Of a stretch of DNA of 10,015 nucleotides, positions 7,603 to 10,015 are shown piece by piece. How positions within the stretch are numbered: position 1 is the stretch's first letter; each line of letters opens with the position of its first letter. The translations under genes were made by a program, and so were the position numbers. This DNA is from Euperipatoides rowelli (lineage: Eukaryota; Onychophora; Udeonychophora; Euonychophora; Peripatopsidae). Below the pieces are notes generated by a model. The model worked only from the letters and a program-made list of their open reading frames with translations, made no database searches and had not been told where the DNA came from. The stretch lies in assembly GCA_003024985.2 (NCBI GenBank), contig PXIH01S0003302.1; one strand, 5' to 3'.

Positions 7603-8341
7603 AAAAACAAAACAATAAACAAGAAATCAAAATTCTAAACCCTGGTGTCTATATGTACATGTGAAGTGTCTTCCCATTTTATTTTTATAGTTAAAGTTTA
7701 TATGGGCCGAAAAAGAATGAAAAATTGTGATGTTGACGGTCAAAATATTTTTTTATTATGGTAATTATCTACTTTTAGCTCCAATATTGGACAATAACAT
7801 AAACAATCTTTCTAAAATTATTTAGTTTATATATTGGATAACCAGTGATTATATGTTTTAAAATGTTCAACCCCCAGAAAAAAATATATAAACATTGAAC
7901 AATTTTTACTTTTTATTATATAAAATCATTTAAATCATGTAAACTTTGCAAATGATTGTAAAATAAAATTTCAAATTAACTTAATTTCTTTGGGAATCAA
8001 TTTTGATGACACATACTGTATTACTGTTATATTTTGTATAAATTTTTAATAATCTTAAGATTTTGGTTTCTTATTTCTTAGTTGTACGGTATTACAAGGG
8101 ATCAGAAGAGCACATGTATACTTTATAGGTTCTGCAAATTTGTAAATAATTACCGGTAATTTAAAAAAAACTGCATAAGCCTAATCAATTAAAAAAAAAT
8201 ATCTAGCCTAAGTTAAAGTTATTGTAAGTACGATACTGATACTTTACTCGGTTATTAAAAATAGTTTATAGCCAAATTACTTTAAATAAAAAATAGGCTA
8301 ACTAATACTAATAATACATTATTTTTACTTAATTACAATAA

Positions 8342-8455
8342 TTAGTGAGACATGAAAATTTTAATGGGGCACAAGCAGATAAAGCTACGTTTCTGGTGTG
8401 TTGCTTTAGCTGAAAATGTGAATTTGTCCACCACAGTATATTCAGAAGGCTGCAT
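8342..8455 (-). pseudogene. Small open frame, possible decayed DNA-transposon fragment
   Basis: A 37-codon minus-strand frame starts MQPSEYTVVDKFTF and ends at a TAA (8342-8344). It lies in a patch clearly less A+T-rich than its flanks. Two readings compete. First, PSE then VVD, and further on FICLCPIK, match the order and spacing of the first catalytic-Asp region of piggyBac-type transposases (PSE..s.VDE, then Y-M-P-L-K-P-I-K). The usual Glu after the Asp and the F-x-G-R motif are missing. Second, the minus-strand start of the same patch, TACTGTGGTGGACAAATTCACA (8438 downward), resembles the Tc1-type end at 9735. A third option is a small host exon, since a CAG precedes CCTTCTGAA. None is secure. 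Confidence 0.25.
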
Positions 8456-8568
8456 CAATTAAGTAGTGACAAACAAAGGGTTAAATGTAAAAGATTAATA
8501 GGAAACTTTTTCAGAAATTTGTTTTGGCTTAGTCTTCTCTTGTTTCCTTTTCATAATCAAATGTCTAA

Positions 8569-8586
8569 TTTTTTTTTTTTTTTTTT
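8569..8586. repeat. T18 homopolymer
   Basis: Eighteen consecutive T residues. Read on the minus strand this is an A18 tract, but no retroposon body or target duplication is apparent beside it. Confidence 0.9.
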
Positions 8587-8930
8587 AATATTAGCTATTT
8601 TTTGCCCCTGGTCAGATCCTTATCTCAGAATTGCAATAAATGTTTATATCCTGGAAACAATTCAACCAAGGTGATGCACGATCTATAAAGAATTTCCAAA
8701 TTCTCTCAAAATTATCAGTAGGCTAAAGAAATTTATTGTTAGAAAATTTATTATTTTTCTATGCCAGATGGGCAAGAAATGAAATTTGCTCTATCTTACT
8801 AATGCCAGAAAACACAATATTTACTATATTTAAAGGCCACTTGCTACAAAAAAAAAAATTCTTTATTTTTTTATTCATTAAAATAAATTTATAACTCTTG
8901 ATATCTTCATGGTAATAATGGGCTGTGATT
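8587..8930. other. A+T-rich non-coding stretch
   Basis: Nothing recognisable beyond a TAGGCTA word near 8720 and A/T runs. Frames are short on both strands. Confidence 0.5.
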
Positions 8931-8938
8931 TGATATCA

Positions 8939-9045
8939 TAGGCTACTGTGTGAGTATTAAATAATGTGTGTGTACAGTAGGCTATGTTGTATATGTATGA
9001 TATGTAGATACATTATATAATGTATTTGTCTATATGTATGTACAG
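8939..9045. repeat. TG/TA-rich low-complexity tract with TAGGCTA words and a palindrome
   Basis: The tract opens with TAGGCTACTGT (8939-8949), has a short TGTGTGTGT run, then an exact TACAGTAGGCTA (8973-8984), followed by TATG-rich sequence. It contains a perfect 18-bp palindrome, ATACATTATATAATGTAT (9008-9025). It directly abuts the G+C-richer element that begins at 9052. Confidence 0.7.
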
Positions 9046-9051
9046 AACATG

Positions 9052-9633
9052 CAGGGCCCATATATAGGGTGGTTAGTGGGGGCTGTAGTCTCAGGGTCAG
9101 GATGGCCCGGTGCATGAACAAACTCCATAAGAAATTACATAGTTATGACCAATGGACAATGGTGATGAGAAGGAAGGCGTGTAAACCTGGATAAGGGGCA
9201 CGTAGGCCCAACAAAGGTCCACAAAATGTCCATACAAGCACACACAAAAAAAAAAGCTTATCAAATTTTTACACATGGGGCCCACAGGTCCGTCAAAGGT
9301 GAACAAAACATCCACAACCAAAAAAAAAAAAAGCTTATCAAATTTTTACACACAAGGGGCCCTATAGGCCTGAACATGGGGCCCACAGGTCCATCAAAGG
9401 TGAGCAAAACATCCACAACCAAAAAAATAAAGCTTATTAAATTTTTACACACAAGGAACCCTTTAGGCTTGGACATGGGGCCCACAGGTCCATCAAAATG
9501 GGAACACAACCAAAAAAAAAAAAAAAAACAATCTGGTCCTACAAAAAAAAAAAAAAACTTATCAATCAAAAATATGGAAGGGCCTTGCCTGAATTTCCAG
9601 TCGCAGAACCCCGATTAGGATGTGGGGGCCCTG
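9052..9633. mobile_element. Probable 582-bp non-autonomous hAT-like element
   Basis: The block is much richer in G+C (many GGGCCC words) than its surroundings and has sharp edges. It begins CAGGGCCCATATATAGGG and ends GGGGGCCCTG, so both ends read CAGGGCCC inward, a short terminal inverted repeat of the CAGGG type common in hAT elements. The 8 bases outside are AGAACATG on the left (9044-9051) and AGTATATG on the right (9634-9641). They match at 6 of 8 positions, consistent with an old 8-bp target-site duplication. The interior holds unique sequence (9052-9253), an array of about four repeat units, and a unique right end. Open frames through it give accidental GPTGP-like strings from GGGCCC repeats and poly-Lys from A-runs; they are not genes. 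The alternative is an unclassified repeat whose edges only look like inverted ends. Confidence 0.5.
9254..9560. repeat. Degenerate tandem array, units of 77, 99 and 125 bp
   Basis: AAGCTTAT is found at 9254, 9331 and 9430 and, as AAACTTAT, at 9555. Each unit runs AAGCTTATCAAATTTTTACA, a GGGGCCC-containing part, CATGGGGCCCACAGGTCC, a part with CATCAAA and AACA, CCACAACC and an A-run. The first unit lacks about 22 bases (the GGGGCCCTATAGGCC part) present in the second. The third is longer because its A-rich tail contains an extra CAATCTGGTCCTAC. Unit length thus varies by clean indels and by A-run length. A more diverged partial unit may precede it at about 9190-9253. Confidence 0.9.
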
Positions 9634-9718
9634 AGTATATGCATTGAATGTGCAGTATAGGCTACACTAAGCTACTGTCTATTACATGTAGGCAACTGAA
9701 TTTGTTTCAGTCTATATA

Positions 9719-9730
9719 TAGGCTACTGTA
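9719..9730. repeat. TAGGCTACTGTA word next to the Tc1-type end
   Basis: This is an exact minus-strand copy of the 12-mer TACAGTAGGCTA, found six times in the window. It lies 4 bp from the terminal repeat of the Tc1/mariner fragment. Confidence 0.85.
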
Positions 9731-9734
9731 TATA

Positions 9735-9905
9735 CAGGGTTTGGACAAAATAACATGAACACCTTTGAAATTAAGGAAATCCTTTATTAACATGATGCTG
9801 GGTCACCATTAGATTTTAACGCAGATTCAATTCTTCTGGGTATTGATTCTACAGGAATATTTTACAATCTTCATGAAGAATGTCTTCAAGTGCCTTAAAG
9901 GTTAA
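9735..9905 (-). mobile_element. Tc1/mariner-family element, 3' end fragment
   Basis: After TATA, with TA at 9733-9734 as the expected target, the sequence CAGGGTTTGGACAAAATAAC followed by ATGAACACC is a typical Tc1-type terminal inverted repeat. Fifty-odd bases further in lies the stop codon of a transposase remnant on the minus strand. End, untranslated spacer and coding end are therefore in the right order and at a plausible distance. Similarity fades at about 9905 into low-complexity A/T. Only some 170 bp of the element is recognisable; the other end is not seen. The element is truncated and inactive. Confidence 0.8.
9787..9902 (-). pseudogene. Tc1-type transposase, decayed C-terminal end
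   Basis: Read on the minus strand, 9852 down to 9787 gives VESIPRRIESALKSNGDPAS, then Cys and a TAA stop. This matches the well-known C-terminus of Tc1-family transposases, where a Leu-Val-x-Ser-Met/Ile-Pro-Arg-Arg stretch is followed by an amphipathic helix and a short Gly-containing tail. Upstream, in a different frame, 9902-9864 reads TFKALEDILHEDC, consistent with the helix that normally precedes it. A small indel near 9861-9864 separates the two frames, so the gene is frameshifted as well as truncated. The catalytic DDE domain is absent. The Cys in HEDC stands where a Trp is usual in relatives I recall. Confidence 0.75.
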
Positions 9906-10015
9906 ATGTAGCCTAACGATTTTTAAAATTTTTTTATTGATTTTCAAACATTTTTACTAAAAAAAAATTTCTACCAGAAAAAAAAAAATTAAAAAAAAAA
10001 AGTTATTTACAATTA
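9906..10015. repeat. Low-complexity A/T sequence
   Basis: Runs of T followed by several long A-runs, with only scattered C and G. It begins with a TAGCCTA word at about 9909. No recognisable element end or gene. Confidence 0.7.

Larger units (their letters stand above)
7143..8341. other. A+T-rich non-coding stretch
   Basis: No gene is supported. The part around 7320-7450 is slightly less A+T-rich and contains a 14-bp tandem duplication, but every frame through it is broken. T14 lies at 7510-7523 and a 14-bp perfect palindrome, AATTACCGGTAATT, at 8148-8161. TACGGTA lies at 8085-8091, and TAGCCTA/TAGGCTA words near 8204 and 8294. Confidence 0.55.

Noticed and set aside
8569-8586. T18 as the poly-A tail of a retroposon on the minus strand
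   Set aside because: No recognisable element body and no flanking target-site duplication could be seen.
9097-9569. Minus-strand frames of 74 and 102 codons over the same array
   Set aside because: They are antisense shadows of the array, full of poly-Phe from A-runs, with no independent motif.
9226-9618. 130-codon + frame with collagen-like GPTGP strings
   Set aside because: It is produced by translating the GGGCCC and poly-A parts of a non-coding repeat array. The Gly-Pro and poly-Lys strings follow the repeat period, and the opposite strand gives an equally long frame.
1-10015. CRISPR array, tRNA or rRNA genes, operon-like genes
   Set aside because: There are no regularly spaced identical repeats with unique spacers, no tRNA A/B-box pair or cloverleaf, no rRNA-like conserved sequence and no closely packed frames.

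Overview
The window looks like non-coding nuclear DNA of an animal. It is very A+T-rich (roughly 70-73% by eye), full of A/T homopolymers, and has no bacterial-style gene packing, no ribosome-binding sites and no long open frames. One short G+C-rich stretch has good eukaryotic splice signals on both sides, and the remains of several class II DNA transposons are recognisable. Dispersed words such as TAGGCTA, TACAGTA and TACGGTA are strikingly over-used. I associate them loosely with marine animal genomes (some invertebrates and fish), but I cannot name a species.

Layout. 1-1729: A+T-rich sequence with a (GA)n microsatellite, a C12 run and a 14-bp tandem duplication. 1730-1788: a 59-bp pogo/Tigger-like mini-element between TA dinucleotides. 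2051-2134: the one convincing coding feature, a symmetric 84-nt internal exon on the + strand encoding a Ser/Pro/Asp-rich, probably disordered segment of an unidentified host protein. Most of the window is therefore probably intron on either side of it. 2135-5945: intron-like sequence carrying a perfect 34-bp hairpin flanked by 7-bp direct repeats (3773-3820). 5946-6177: a 232-bp hAT-type MITE with a perfect 8-bp target-site duplication. 6178-8930: A+T-rich sequence with a cluster of inverted TAGGCTA/TACAGTA words (7043-7142), another perfect 14-bp duplication, a C15 run and a small, ambiguous transposon relic (8342-8455, minus). 9052-9633: a G+C-richer, 582-bp block bounded by inverted CAGGGCCC ends, with a degenerate array of HindIII-site-bearing repeats inside; it is probably a non-autonomous hAT-like element. 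9735 to about 9905: the end of a Tc1/mariner-family element with its terminal repeat, TA target and the decayed C-terminus of its transposase. 9906-10015: low-complexity A/T.

No multi-gene pathway is present. The functional content is one exon. The rest is a record of small DNA-transposon insertions (pogo/Tigger-like, hAT, Tc1/mariner) and of short palindromic words that recur far above expectation. The most useful leads are the six exact copies of TACAGTAGGCTA, the foldback insertion at 3773-3820, the 582-bp element with its internal array, and the phosphosite-rich cassette exon with two in-frame acceptors.
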